This document shows, in pieces, positions 26,052-35,328 of a stretch of DNA of 64,000 nt (the first letter of the stretch is position 1; each line of letters starts with the position of its first letter). Position numbers and translations under genes: made by a program. The notes under the pieces were generated by a model, which was given only the letters and a program-made list of their open reading frames with translations, ran no database searches and was not told the origin of the DNA. This DNA comes from Pseudomonas putida (GTDB lineage Bacteria > Pseudomonadota > Gammaproteobacteria > Pseudomonadales > Pseudomonadaceae), in assembly GCF_001976065.1 (NCBI RefSeq), contig NZ_MNAH01000001.1, positions 595,066-659,065 on the forward strand. The letters are read 5' to 3'.

Positions 26052-27410
26052 ATGAAATTCGCCTATACCCTGATGGCCGCTTCCCTGGCCATGGCCCTCG
26101 CCGGGCCAACCCACGCTGCTGTCGATGCCTCGGAAGCGGCGAAACTGGGTGCTCAGTTGACCCAGGTCGGCGCTGAAAAAGCCGGTAATGCCGACGGTTC
26201 CATTCCTGCCTATCAGGGTGGCTTGACTACCCCGCCGGCCAGCTTCAAGACGGGCGACAAATCGCGCCCCGATCCGTTCGCTTCTGAAAAGCCAGTGGTG
26301 GTGATCGATGGCAAGAACGTGGATCAATACAAGGGCCAGTTGACCGCAGTGACCGCCGAACTGGTCAAGCGTTATCCGAGCTTCCGTGTCGAGGTGTTCC
26401 CGACCCACCGCACGGCCGCGTTGCCTAAAGGCGTGCTGGACAACACAGTAAAAAATGCCACTGCGGCGCGCTCCACCGAAGGCGGCAACTCAATCGAAAA
26501 TGCGCTGCCAGGCATTCCATTTCCGATCCCGAAGACAGGCGCTGAAGCCATCTGGAACCACTTGCTGCGCTACCAGGGCGTCAATCTCCAGGTCAAGTAT
26601 GACAACTGGAACGTCGACTCCGCGGGTGTTGCCAGTCTGGCCACGACCGGTATCGCGCAGATCAACTACGCCGCCTATGACGACCTGTCCAAACAGCTGG
26701 CGGCCGCGGACACTTATTACCAGACCAAATTGACCTTCACCGGCCCGGCCCGTCGTGCCGGTGAGGCTGTGATGCTGCGCGACTCGGTCAACCCGCTGGT
26801 GCAACCGCGCCGTGGCTGGCAATACCTGCCGGGGCAACGCCGCGTGAAACTGGCACCGAGCCTGGCCTACGACACGCCTAACCCGGGCAGCGCCGGGGCC
26901 TCAACGTGGGACGACTCCTTTGTGTTCAACGGTGCGCTGGATCGCTTTGACTGGAAACTGGTGGGCAAACAGGAAGTGATCGTTCCGTACAACACTTACC
27001 GTGTGACGTACCAGAGCGATTTGAAACCGGTAATGACCCCCAACCATTTGGCCCCCGAGTTCGTTCGTTGGGAAAAACATCGGGTGTGGGTGGTCGAGGC
27101 GACGCTCAAACCGGGGGCACGGCACATTTACGCCAAGCGCCGCTTCTATCTGGATGAAGACACTTGGGTCGCTCTGGCATCCGACCAATACGATGCCAAC
27201 GGCCAGCTTTACCGCGGCGTCTACAGCTTCCTTAGCCAAAGCTACGACCAACAGGTGCCGGATGCCTCGCCTTATCTGATTTACGACCTGGTCGGCGGCA
27301 CCTACAGCGCCGTCGGCTTCCCAGGCCCATACGGCGGTATCAAGTACAGCGAGGCACTGAGCAAGACCCAATGGGCACCGGAATCGCTGGCAGGTGCCGG
27401 TATCCGTTAA
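26052..27410 (+). CDS. DUF1329-family exported protein
   Basis: A 452-residue protein with a signal peptide (LMAASLAMALAGPTHAAVDA) and the DUF1329 body, including the AKLGAQLTQVGAEKAGNADG opening, GWQYLPGQRRVKLAPSLAYD and YAKRRFYLDEDTW. The fold is related to outer-membrane lipoprotein carrier proteins, so it may shuttle a lipid-like molecule through the periplasm. ATG 26052 has AGGAGA ahead of it. It starts 35 bases after DUF1302 and is followed by a strong palindromic terminator-like structure. Confidence 0.88.
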   Translation: MKFAYTLMAASLAMALAGPTHAAVDASEAAKLGAQLTQVGAEKAGNADGSIPAYQGGLTTPPASFKTGDKSRPDPFASEKPVVVIDGKNVDQYKGQLTAVTAELVKRYPSFRVEVFPTHRTAALPKGVLDNTVKNATAARSTEGGNSIENALPGIPFPIPKTGAEAIWNHLLRYQGVNLQVKYDNWNVDSAGVASLATTGIAQINYAAYDDLSKQLAAADTYYQTKLTFTGPARRAGEAVMLRDSVNPLVQPRRGWQYLPGQRRVKLAPSLAYDTPNPGSAGASTWDDSFVFNGALDRFDWKLVGKQEVIVPYNTYRVTYQSDLKPVMTPNHLAPEFVRWEKHRVWVVEATLKPGARHIYAKRRFYLDEDTWVALASDQYDANGQLYRGVYSFLSQSYDQQVPDASPYLIYDLVGGTYSAVGFPGPYGGIKYSEALSKTQWAPESLAGAGIR

Positions 27411-27451
27411 CACCTTCGTCGCTACTGCCGATTGTTGATCGAGCAGTTTTT

Positions 27452-27489
27452 GCGCCGGGAGGTACGTACGTACCTCCCGGCGCCTTTTT
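27452..27489 (+). terminator. 32-bp perfect palindrome with T-tract
   Basis: GCGCCGGGAGGTACGT and its exact complement (27452-27483) are followed by CTTTTTG. It is the strongest intrinsic-terminator structure in the window. It lies inside the gene cluster between DUF1329 and the YCF48-like gene, so it should reduce, not necessarily abolish, downstream transcription. Confidence 0.85.
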
Positions 27490-27505
27490 GCCAAGAGGGC
27501 GCAAC

Positions 27506-28582
27506 ATGGGCTCCTGTAACAAGAAGATCGCGCCACTGGTGCTGGGAATGCTGCTGGGGTTGCTGCAGGGCGGCGCGCAGGCATCGATCTACGTGGACGT
27601 GCTGGATCTGCCGGCCCAGACGAGTGCACTGGCAGCGAGCAGCCCCTTGCTGGGTGTTGCCCAGGCGGGGCATCGTCTGGTCACAGTAGGGCAGCGCGGC
27701 CACATTCTTTATTCCGATGACGCCGGACAGCACTGGCAGCAGGCCGCCGTACCGGTCAGCTCGGATCTCACGGCGGTGAGTTTTCCGACCGCCACTCAAG
27801 GCTGGGCGGTGGGCAACGATGGCGTGGTGGTGCACAGCAGCGATACCGGCGCCTCCTGGACCCGGCAACTCGATGGTCGCCAGATCGGCGAGTTGATGTT
27901 CAAGCATTACACCGCGCTGGCGGAGGCTGAACCGGACAACGAACAATGGGCCGTGTTGGCTGCCGACGGTCAACGTTGGATTGAGGAGGGCGCCGACAAA
28001 CCGTTTCTCGACGTCTGGTTTGCCAACGACAAACTCGGTTATGCGGTCGGGGTTTTCAACCTGATTTTGCGTACCGAGGATGGCGGCCAGCACTGGGTCC
28101 CGTTCCAGGATCGCACCGACAACCCGCAAGGGTTTCACCTCAACGCCATCACCTCCACGGGCGATGCGCTCTACATCGCCGGCGAGCAAGGCCTGTTGCT
28201 CAAATGGGATGACAACGCCCAACGTTTCGCGGCCGTGCCGACACCCTATCAAGGCAGTTTTTTCGGTGTAGTGGGCCAACCTGGCGAAGTACTCACCTAT
28301 GGCCTGCGCGGGCATGTGTTTCGCAGCACCGATGGCGGACTGAGCTGGGCCCGGCTCGATAGCGGCCTACAGGTCAGCGTCACCGCTGCCACGCTGGATG
28401 CCGATGGCCATTTCCGCCTGTTCACCCAGGCCGGGCACATGCTCATGAGCCGAGGCGGCAATGCCGCGCTGCAATTGATGCCGCAGGCCGGGCAAACGCC
28501 GGTCGCCGGTGCAGCATTGGCCGGCAATGGTGCGCTGGTGCTGGTCGGCGGCCACGGTGTGCGTACGCTGTCCGTCGAATAA
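27506..28582 (+). CDS. YCF48/BNR-repeat exported protein
   Basis: A 358-residue beta-propeller-type protein. After a signal peptide (LVLGMLLGLLQGGAQA) come repeated BNR/YCF48-like blades: LYSDDAGQHWQ, HSSDTGASWTR, LRTEDGGQHWV and FRSTDGGLSWAR, each an Asp-box (S/T-x-D-x-G-x-x-W). ATG 27506 has AAGAGGG before it. Proteins of this type commonly precede an MMPL/RND gene, as here (28 bases apart), suggesting a periplasmic partner of the transporter. It is not a photosystem factor in this context. Confidence 0.85.
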   Translation: MGSCNKKIAPLVLGMLLGLLQGGAQASIYVDVLDLPAQTSALAASSPLLGVAQAGHRLVTVGQRGHILYSDDAGQHWQQAAVPVSSDLTAVSFPTATQGWAVGNDGVVVHSSDTGASWTRQLDGRQIGELMFKHYTALAEAEPDNEQWAVLAADGQRWIEEGADKPFLDVWFANDKLGYAVGVFNLILRTEDGGQHWVPFQDRTDNPQGFHLNAITSTGDALYIAGEQGLLLKWDDNAQRFAAVPTPYQGSFFGVVGQPGEVLTYGLRGHVFRSTDGGLSWARLDSGLQVSVTAATLDADGHFRLFTQAGHMLMSRGGNAALQLMPQAGQTPVAGAALAGNGALVLVGGHGVRTLSVE

Positions 28583-28610
28583 TTATAAGAATCAGAGTGA
28601 GTACCCAGAC

Positions 28611-31109
28611 ATGGGCAATTTGAAGCAAGACACCATGCCGGTGATCCGCGAACTGCCGGACTTCGACCGGCACTCCGGCAATCTGCTGGAACGACTGGTA
28701 TTCAACCATCGCCCGCTGTTCATGCTGCTCATGGCGCTGGCCACCGTGGTGCTGGGCTTCATGGCTGTGACACGCCTGGAGCTGCGCCCCAGCTTCGAAA
28801 AAATGATTCCGCAGAGCCAGCCCTACATCCAGAACTACCTGGAGAACCGCCAGTCGCTGCGAGGTTTGGGCAACACGGTGCGCGTGGTGGTGGAGAACAC
28901 CCAGGGCGATATTTTCGATCCGGACTACCTGACGGTTCTCAAGCAGGTCAATGACGAACTGTTCCTCATGCAGGGCGTCGATCGCGCCTGGATGAAATCG
29001 CTGTGGAGTTCGGCCGTGCGCTGGACCGAAGTCACCGAGCAAGGCTTCCAAGGCGGCGCGGTGATGCCGGACAGCTATAAGGGCTCGCCATCGGACATCG
29101 AACAACTGCGGCAGAACATCAGCCGTGCCGGCATCGTCGGCAGCCTGGTGGCCAGTGATTTCAAGTCGAGCATGCTGATCGTGCCGCTGCTGGACAAAAC
29201 CTCGGCCACCGGCCAGAGCATCAATTACCACCAGTTTTCCCGCCTGCTCGAAGAGCGCTTGCGTGACAAATTCGAGTTCGCCAACGGCGCCGTACACAAG
29301 GCCGGGGAGGAGGGTACGGGTCAGTACAAGGTCCGGGTGATCGGTTTCGCCAAGTTGATGGGCGACCTGATCGATGGCTTGATTCAGGTGATGATGTTCT
29401 TCGGCCTCGCGGTCATCACCTCGTTGCTGATCATCTACGCCTACACCCGTTGCGTGCGCAGCACCCTGTTGGTGGTCGGCTGCTCGTTGATCGCGGTGGT
29501 CTGGCAACTGGGTATTGTTGCCTGGCTGGGTTATGCCATCGATCCGTACTCGGTGCTGGTGCCGTTCCTGATTTTCGCCATCGGTGTGTCCCACGCGGCG
29601 CAGAAGATGAACGGCATCATGCAGGACATCGCTCGTGGCACGCACAAATTGATCGCCGCGCGCTACACCTTCCGCCGTTTGTTTATCGCTGGCGTCACCG
29701 CACTGTTGGCCGACGCCGTAGGCTTCGCCGTGCTGATGCTGATCGATATTCCGGTGATCCAGGACCTGGCGATCACTGCCAGCATCGGTGTCGCGGTGCT
29801 GATCTTCACTTCGCTGTTGCTGATGCCCGTAGCGCTGTCCTACATCGGCGTCGGGCGCAAGGCTGCCGAGCGTGCGCTGAAAATCGACAACCGCGCCGAA
29901 CACCACAAAGGCTTCGGCAAACTGTGGGATTTGCTCGACCGTTTCACCACGCGAAAATGGGCCACCGGGACCGTGCTGGTGGCGCTGATGCTGGGTGTCG
30001 GTGGATTCGTGGTCAGCCTGCAACTGAAAATCGGTGACCTCGACAGCGGTGCCCCGGAGCTGCGCGCGGACTCGCGCTACAACCGCGACAACGCCTACAT
30101 CACCAGCCATTACGCGCTGTCCAGTGATCAGTTCGCGGTGATGATCAAGACCTCGCCGGAAGGCTGCCTGAACTACAAGACCCTGGTGCTGGCCGACCGA
30201 CTGGCCTGGAAGCTGCAACAGCATCCGGGCGTGCAGACCACCGTGTCACTGGTCAACGCCGTGCGCCAGATTACCGCGGGCACCTACGAAGGCAACCCCA
30301 AGCTGAACAACATCCAGCGCAATCAGGACGTGCTGAACTACGCCGCACAACAGGCCTCGGTCAATGCTCCGGAGCTGTTCAACACCGATTGTTCGCTGAT
30401 GCCGGTGATCGCTTACCTCAAGGATCACAAGGCCGAAACCCTCGACGCGGTGGTGGCGATTGCCGACCAGTTCGCCAAGGAAAACAGCAGTGACGATCGC
30501 CAGTTCCTGCTGGCCGCCGGCAACGCCGGAATTGAAGCCGCGACCAATATCGTGGTGCGCGAGGCCAACCGCACCATGCTGCTGTACGTCTATCTGGCGG
30601 TGACGCTGTTCTGCCTGATCACCTTCCGCAGCTGGCGCGCCACGCTGGTGGCGCTATTGCCGCTGGTGCTGACCTCGATTCTTTGCGAAGCCTTGATGGT
30701 GGTCATGGGCATCGGCGTGAAGGTCGCGACCCTGCCGGTGATCGCCTTGGGCGTGGGGATCGGCGTCGACTACGCCTTGTACTTGCTCAGCGTACAGCTG
30801 CAGTACCAACGCCAGGGTTTGTCGCTATCGGAGGCCTACCGTAATGCAGTGGCATTTACCGGGCGGGTGGTTGGGCTCGTCGGTATTACCTTGGCGGCCG
30901 GGGTCATCTGCTGGACGTGGTCGCCCATCAAGTTCCAAGCCGACATGGGCATCCTGCTGACCTTCATGTTCCTGTGGAACATGCTCGGGGCGCTGATCCT
31001 GATTCCGGCGCTGTCGTACTTCCTTCTGAACGGTGAACGACGCAGCAAAGAAACGGTTGTCCCGCAAGGTCAAGCCGCAGCCTTCTCTGTCGATACTGGC
31101 GAATCCTGA
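28611..31109 (+). CDS. RND/MMPL-superfamily transporter
   Basis: An 832-residue inner-membrane protein. A transmembrane helix near 35-55 precedes a large periplasmic domain. A block of five to six helices follows (about 260-430, with the GVSHAAQKMNGIMQD segment), then a second periplasmic domain and another helix block (about 655-815, with LGVGIGVDYALYLLS). This is the two-fold layout of MMPL/HpnN-like lipid exporters rather than of AcrB. The ribosome site is weak (GAGTGAG). It follows the YCF48-like gene closely and probably moves a lipid-like molecule together with the DUF1302/DUF1329 proteins. Confidence 0.88.
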   Translation: MGNLKQDTMPVIRELPDFDRHSGNLLERLVFNHRPLFMLLMALATVVLGFMAVTRLELRPSFEKMIPQSQPYIQNYLENRQSLRGLGNTVRVVVENTQGDIFDPDYLTVLKQVNDELFLMQGVDRAWMKSLWSSAVRWTEVTEQGFQGGAVMPDSYKGSPSDIEQLRQNISRAGIVGSLVASDFKSSMLIVPLLDKTSATGQSINYHQFSRLLEERLRDKFEFANGAVHKAGEEGTGQYKVRVIGFAKLMGDLIDGLIQVMMFFGLAVITSLLIIYAYTRCVRSTLLVVGCSLIAVVWQLGIVAWLGYAIDPYSVLVPFLIFAIGVSHAAQKMNGIMQDIARGTHKLIAARYTFRRLFIAGVTALLADAVGFAVLMLIDIPVIQDLAITASIGVAVLIFTSLLLMPVALSYIGVGRKAAERALKIDNRAEHHKGFGKLWDLLDRFTTRKWATGTVLVALMLGVGGFVVSLQLKIGDLDSGAPELRADSRYNRDNAYITSHYALSSDQFAVMIKTSPEGCLNYKTLVLADRLAWKLQQHPGVQTTVSLVNAVRQITAGTYEGNPKLNNIQRNQDVLNYAAQQASVNAPELFNTDCSLMPVIAYLKDHKAETLDAVVAIADQFAKENSSDDRQFLLAAGNAGIEAATNIVVREANRTMLLYVYLAVTLFCLITFRSWRATLVALLPLVLTSILCEALMVVMGIGVKVATLPVIALGVGIGVDYALYLLSVQLQYQRQGLSLSEAYRNAVAFTGRVVGLVGITLAAGVICWTWSPIKFQADMGILLTFMFLWNMLGALILIPALSYFLLNGERRSKETVVPQGQAAAFSVDTGES

Positions 31110-31146
31110 ATGTGTAATGTCCAATCTCCAAGCGAGCGATTTCATC

Positions 31147-32925
31147 ATGGCTGACTACAAAGCACCCCTGCGCGATATGCGCTTCGTCCTCAATGAAGTT
31201 TTTGAGGTCGCCAAACTCTGGGCCGAGTTGCCTGCAATGGCTGAGACCGTTGATGCGGAAACTGTCGAAGCCATTCTCGAAGAAGCCGGCAAGGTCACCA
31301 GCAAAAGCATCGCGCCTTTGAGCCGCGCGGCTGACGAAGAAGGTTGCCACTGGGCGGACGGTGCCGTCACGACTCCGGCAGGTTTCCCACAGGCTTATCA
31401 GACTTATGCTGAAGGCGGCTGGGTCGGCGTCGGTGGCGATCCAGCCTACGGCGGCATGGGCATGCCCAAGGCGGTTTCGGCTCAAGTCGAAGAGATGGTC
31501 AACTCGGCCAGCCTGTCGTTCGGTCTGTATCCGATGCTGACCGCAGGCGCTTGTCTGTCGATCAACGCCCACGCCAGCGAAGAACTGAAGGCTGCCTACC
31601 TGCCGAATATGTACGCCGGTGTCTGGGCTGGTTCCATGTGCCTGACCGAGCCGCACGCCGGCACCGACCTGGGCATCATCCGCACCAAGGCCGAACCTCA
31701 GGCCGACGGTTCCTATAAGGTCAGCGGCACCAAGATCTTCATCACCGGCGGCGAGCACGACCTGACCGAAAACATCATTCACCTGGTGCTGGCCAAACTG
31801 CCGGACGCGCCAGCGGGGCCGAAAGGGATTTCGCTGTTCCTGGTGCCGAAGTTCATGGTCAATGCCGATGGCAGCCTGGGTGCGCGTAACCCGGCCAACT
31901 GCGGTTCGATCGAACACAAGATGGGTATCCAGGCGTCCGCGACCTGCGTGATGAACTTCGACGAAGCTGTGGGTTACCTGGTCAGCGAGCCGAACAAAGG
32001 CCTGGCGGCGATGTTCACCATGATGAACTACGAGCGTTTGGGTGTCGGTATCCAGGGCCTGGCCACCGGCGAGCGCTCGTATCAGAACGCTGTTGAATAC
32101 GCTCGCGATCGTCTGCAAAGCCGTTCACCGACCGGCGCGCAGAACAAGGACAAAGTGGCTGACCCGATCATCGTCCACCCGGACGTGCGTCGCATGCTGC
32201 TGACCATGAAAGCCTCGAACGAAGGCGGTCGTGCCTTCTCGACTTACGTGGCCATGCAGCTGGACACCGCCAAGTTCAGCGAAGACGCCACCACCCGCAA
32301 ACGCGCGGAAGATCTGGTGGCCTTGCTGACGCCAGTGGCCAAGGCGTTCCTGACCGACCTGGGGCTGGAAACCACCGTGCACGGCCAGCAAGTGTTCGGC
32401 GGTCACGGTTACATTCGTGAGTGGGGCCAGGAACAACTGGTGCGCGACGTGCGCATCACCCAGATCTACGAAGGCACCAACGGCATCCAGGCGCTGGACC
32501 TGGTGGGGCGCAAGATCGTCGGCAGCGGCGGGGCGTTCTACAACCTGTTTGCCGACGAGATTCGTCACTTCACCGCCACCGCCAGCGCTGATCTGGCGGA
32601 GTTCACCAAGCCGCTGAATGACGCCGTCACCACCCTCGACGAACTGACTGCATGGCTGCTGGATCGGGCCAAATCCAACCCGAATGAAATCGGCGCGGCG
32701 TCGGTCGAGTACCTGCAGACTTTCGGTTACGTCGCTTACGCCTACATGTGGGCACTGATGGCCAAGGCGGCCCTGGGCAAGGAAACCCAGGACGATTTCT
32801 ACGCGAGCAAACTGGGCACTGCGCGGTTCTATTTCGCTCGCCTGCTGCCGCGGATTCACTCGTTGAGCGCTTCTGTGAAGGCCGGTAGCGAAAGCCTGTA
32901 CATCCTAAATGCCGATCAGTTTTGA
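31147..32925 (+). CDS. Acyl-CoA dehydrogenase with C-terminal extension
   Basis: A 592-residue FAD enzyme that forms the trans-2-enoyl-CoA from an acyl-CoA. It has the motifs MCLTEPHAGTDLG, FITGGEHD, GHGYIREWGQEQLVRDVRI and IYEGTNGIQALDLVGRKI, where the Glu of YEGTNG is the catalytic base, plus the extra C-terminal helical domain of the long ACAD class. ATG 31147 (MADYKAPLRDM) is the family start; the frame is open back to 31033. It lies 37 bases after the RND gene. Together with the CoA ligase, SDR and keto-acid cleavage enzyme it completes a beta-oxidation-like route. Confidence 0.93.
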   Translation: MADYKAPLRDMRFVLNEVFEVAKLWAELPAMAETVDAETVEAILEEAGKVTSKSIAPLSRAADEEGCHWADGAVTTPAGFPQAYQTYAEGGWVGVGGDPAYGGMGMPKAVSAQVEEMVNSASLSFGLYPMLTAGACLSINAHASEELKAAYLPNMYAGVWAGSMCLTEPHAGTDLGIIRTKAEPQADGSYKVSGTKIFITGGEHDLTENIIHLVLAKLPDAPAGPKGISLFLVPKFMVNADGSLGARNPANCGSIEHKMGIQASATCVMNFDEAVGYLVSEPNKGLAAMFTMMNYERLGVGIQGLATGERSYQNAVEYARDRLQSRSPTGAQNKDKVADPIIVHPDVRRMLLTMKASNEGGRAFSTYVAMQLDTAKFSEDATTRKRAEDLVALLTPVAKAFLTDLGLETTVHGQQVFGGHGYIREWGQEQLVRDVRITQIYEGTNGIQALDLVGRKIVGSGGAFYNLFADEIRHFTATASADLAEFTKPLNDAVTTLDELTAWLLDRAKSNPNEIGAASVEYLQTFGYVAYAYMWALMAKAALGKETQDDFYASKLGTARFYFARLLPRIHSLSASVKAGSESLYILNADQF

Positions 32926-32965
32926 TGCGGCACGTATCACGCCATCTGAATATCAAGGAATTACC

Positions 32966-33703
32966 ATGAACGTTTTAATCGTGCATGCCCATCCCGAGCC
33001 AAAATCCTTTACCGCTGCGCTGCGCGACCAGGCCGTTGAGACCTTGCAGGCCCAAGGGCATCAGGTACGGGTATCCGACCTTTACCAGATGGACTGGAAC
33101 CCGGTGGCCAGTGCCGAGGATTTCTCCATCAGAGAGAATCCCGAGTATCTGGTTTACGCGCTCGAACAGCGACGGAACAGCAAAGAACAAACCCTCGCCG
33201 CTGATATACAGCAGGAGCTTGATAAGTTGTTATGGGCAGACCTGCTGATCCTCAATTTTCCGATTTACTGGTTCTCGACACCGGCCATTCTCAAAGGCTG
33301 GATAGATCGGGTATTGGTGTCCGGCATCTGCTATGGCGGTAAACGGTTCTACGACCAGGGAGGCCTGAGCGGCAAAAAAGCTCTGGTATCCGTGACACTG
33401 GGCGGGCGGGAACATATGTTCGGTGAGGGCGCGATCCATGGTTCGCTGGAAGACATGTTGCGCCCGCTCTTGCGAGGGACTCTGGCATATGTCGGGCTGG
33501 AGGTGCTGAGGCCTTTTATCAGTTGGCATGTGCCGTACATCAGTGCTGAGGCTCGACAAGATTTTTTGCTCAGCTATCGCCAGCGCCTGGAGAACATCGA
33601 TGCGGATGAGTCGATTGAGTACCCGCGCTTGAGTCAATTCGATGATCGGCTTTATCCCATCAAACCTATTTCCGTAAAACCGGACACTGACAGGCAAGTC
33701 TGA
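32966..33703 (+). CDS. NAD(P)H-dependent flavodoxin-fold oxidoreductase
   Basis: A 245-residue NQO1/MdaB/KefF-type quinone reductase. MNVLIVHAHPEPKSFTAALR is the FMN/FAD-binding start, NFPIYWFSTPAILKGWIDRV the conserved middle and TLGGREHMFGEG the later motif. ATG 32966 follows AAGGAA. It is 40 bases after the acyl-CoA dehydrogenase and probably the last gene of the rightward set. It may recycle quinones or reduce a pathway intermediate. Confidence 0.9.
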   Translation: MNVLIVHAHPEPKSFTAALRDQAVETLQAQGHQVRVSDLYQMDWNPVASAEDFSIRENPEYLVYALEQRRNSKEQTLAADIQQELDKLLWADLLILNFPIYWFSTPAILKGWIDRVLVSGICYGGKRFYDQGGLSGKKALVSVTLGGREHMFGEGAIHGSLEDMLRPLLRGTLAYVGLEVLRPFISWHVPYISAEARQDFLLSYRQRLENIDADESIEYPRLSQFDDRLYPIKPISVKPDTDRQV

Positions 33704-33859
33704 ACTAAGCTTTTCCGTGTGCTTGCGGATGCAGGGTCTTGGCCATCCTGGCACGGTTGAAGTCCGGGATGGAGCCGCTGGAACAAGTCAGACGAAAACA
33801 ACGTGTGAAGCACCGACCCTGCTGGGAATCCGCGATTGGGTCAGACGCCTTACGGTTCA

Positions 33860-34720
33860 TTCCTTCGCACGCTCAGCGCTCATCTTCAACTCCGTTGCGG
33901 CGCTCGCATTCACTCTTTTCACCGGCCCGCGCTATGCCGCAACCGAAGCAATGGCACCCCCGGAGTCACCGCAACGTGAGCAACTGACCCTCTCGACCGA
34001 TAGCGCAATGAAACCGTGGACTGGCGATCTCGACGGGATGCTCGATCGCAGGCCTTCACCAATGATTTCATTGCACGTCACGGTCAGGGAACCGCCATCG
34101 GGAACATGATCCTGACGCGTTTCTTTAGAAGCGAAAAATATGTAAAGGCGTCTGTCTCCGAGTCCGAACGCAAGAAATTTATCGCATTGGTTCAGTACTT
34201 TCAGCGGTACGGGGACAAATATGACGTGGACTGGTTGCTGATGGTCGCCCAGGGATGCCAAGAATCCCAACTGAATCAGGCAGCCAAGAGCAAGGTGGGG
34301 GCCATTGGCGTCATGCAAGTCATGCCCGCCACCGGCAAGGAACTCGGGGTCGGCAACATTGCTGAAGTCGAGCCAAACATTAACGCCGGGATCAAGTACA
34401 TGCGTTGGATGATCGACCAGTATTATGGCAAGGACCCATGACCAACCTGGACAAGGCCTTGTTCGCATTCGCCTCTTACAATGCAGGTGCGGGCAAGGAT
34501 CTCGAAACTTCGCAAAGAAGCCGCCCTTCGTGGACTGGATCCAAACGTCTGGTTTCACAATGTTGAGTACGTGGCCGCCGAGAAGATCGGTGCGGAGACG
34601 GTTACCTACGTCAGCAATATCTACAAGTACTACATAGCCTATCAGTGGATCATTCAAGCCAACGCGGCGAAAGCCGAGGCTGCGCAGACATTGAAAGACC
34701 AGAGCAAAGAGGCGCCTTGA
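33860..34720 (+). pseudogene. MltF-like lytic transglycosylase, internally deleted and frameshifted
   Basis: The start encodes a signal-like stretch (RSALIFNSVAALAFTLFT) and the start of the mature protein, KPWTGDLDGMLDR. It then jumps directly to the C-terminal catalytic part (AFTNDFIARHGQGTAIGNMI), so the substrate-binding-domain half is missing. The lysozyme-like part is recognisable (QESQLNQAAKSKVGAIGVMQ, VEPNINAGIKYMRWM) with an altered YQES (here CQES). Two further frameshifts occur near 34438 and 34490, the second within SYNAGAG. It cannot make a working enzyme. Confidence 0.8.
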
Positions 34721-35328
34721 TACTGCGAACCATTATCGAGGGTATGCGCCAACCGCACGCTATGCGCAAGTCTATACGTCGACACTACATTCTGTTCGTT
34801 CGTGGTTGAATTTGTTGTCGGGGTATAATTCCCATTCCCGTGCGAGCTGGGCTGCCCTCCATCCTTTGCTTGTTTTGCAAATTATCCTCTTCTTTTTGGT
34901 CGTGACAGGACGCACCACCAAGACAGATGGTAGCGGCAAGTACAAATATAGGACTCAAATGCTTGATCATCGAATTCTCCACGCTTGGGAAGATCGAGTA
35001 GATTCTCTCCATGTAATCGCATCAGGTAAGAGCTTAGTCAAAGCTAGGGGATACTTGTAGATTTGCTGCCCAATAGTCGGACCAAGCTGATTTTGTCTAA
35101 ATTGCCTTAATGACTGGGTGATTGCTTTTGGCCGGTAAATGCCGGCCACCAACGTCCGCTTCTGGCCGATTGTTGCCCATCCCAAAGGGCGACAATCGAC
35201 CCATAGCTGCCAGTCATGCTCGAAGCAGCAGCCCGAGGTAAACATCATTCGGAAAACTCGCGCATGGGTATGCCAGTTCACGGCAATTACCTATGCGCGA
35301 GTTGAAAGGTGCAATTGCTTCAGCATTT
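34721..35328. other. Intergenic region, A+T-rich, one repeat copy
   Basis: No gene can be supported. An A+T-rich minus-strand frame (34785-34970, starting MIKHLSPIFVLAATICLGGA) looks faintly like a signal peptide but ends in low-complexity sequence. A dispersed repeat copy lies at 35144-35216. Confidence 0.4.
35144..35216 (+). repeat. Dispersed intergenic repeat copy
   Basis: CTGGCCGATTGTTGCCCATC followed by CCAAAGGGCGACAATCGACC, identical over about 41 bases to 9945-9985. Confidence 0.75.

Noticed and set aside
28443..30224. A 593-codon minus-strand frame opposite the RND gene
   Set aside because: It is the His/Gln-rich antisense shadow of a G+C-rich gene, without family motifs.
34785..35012. 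Small lipoprotein-like frame (MIKHLSPIFVLAATICLGGA)
   Set aside because: The lipobox position is poor (GASC), there is no ribosome site, and the second half is low complexity.
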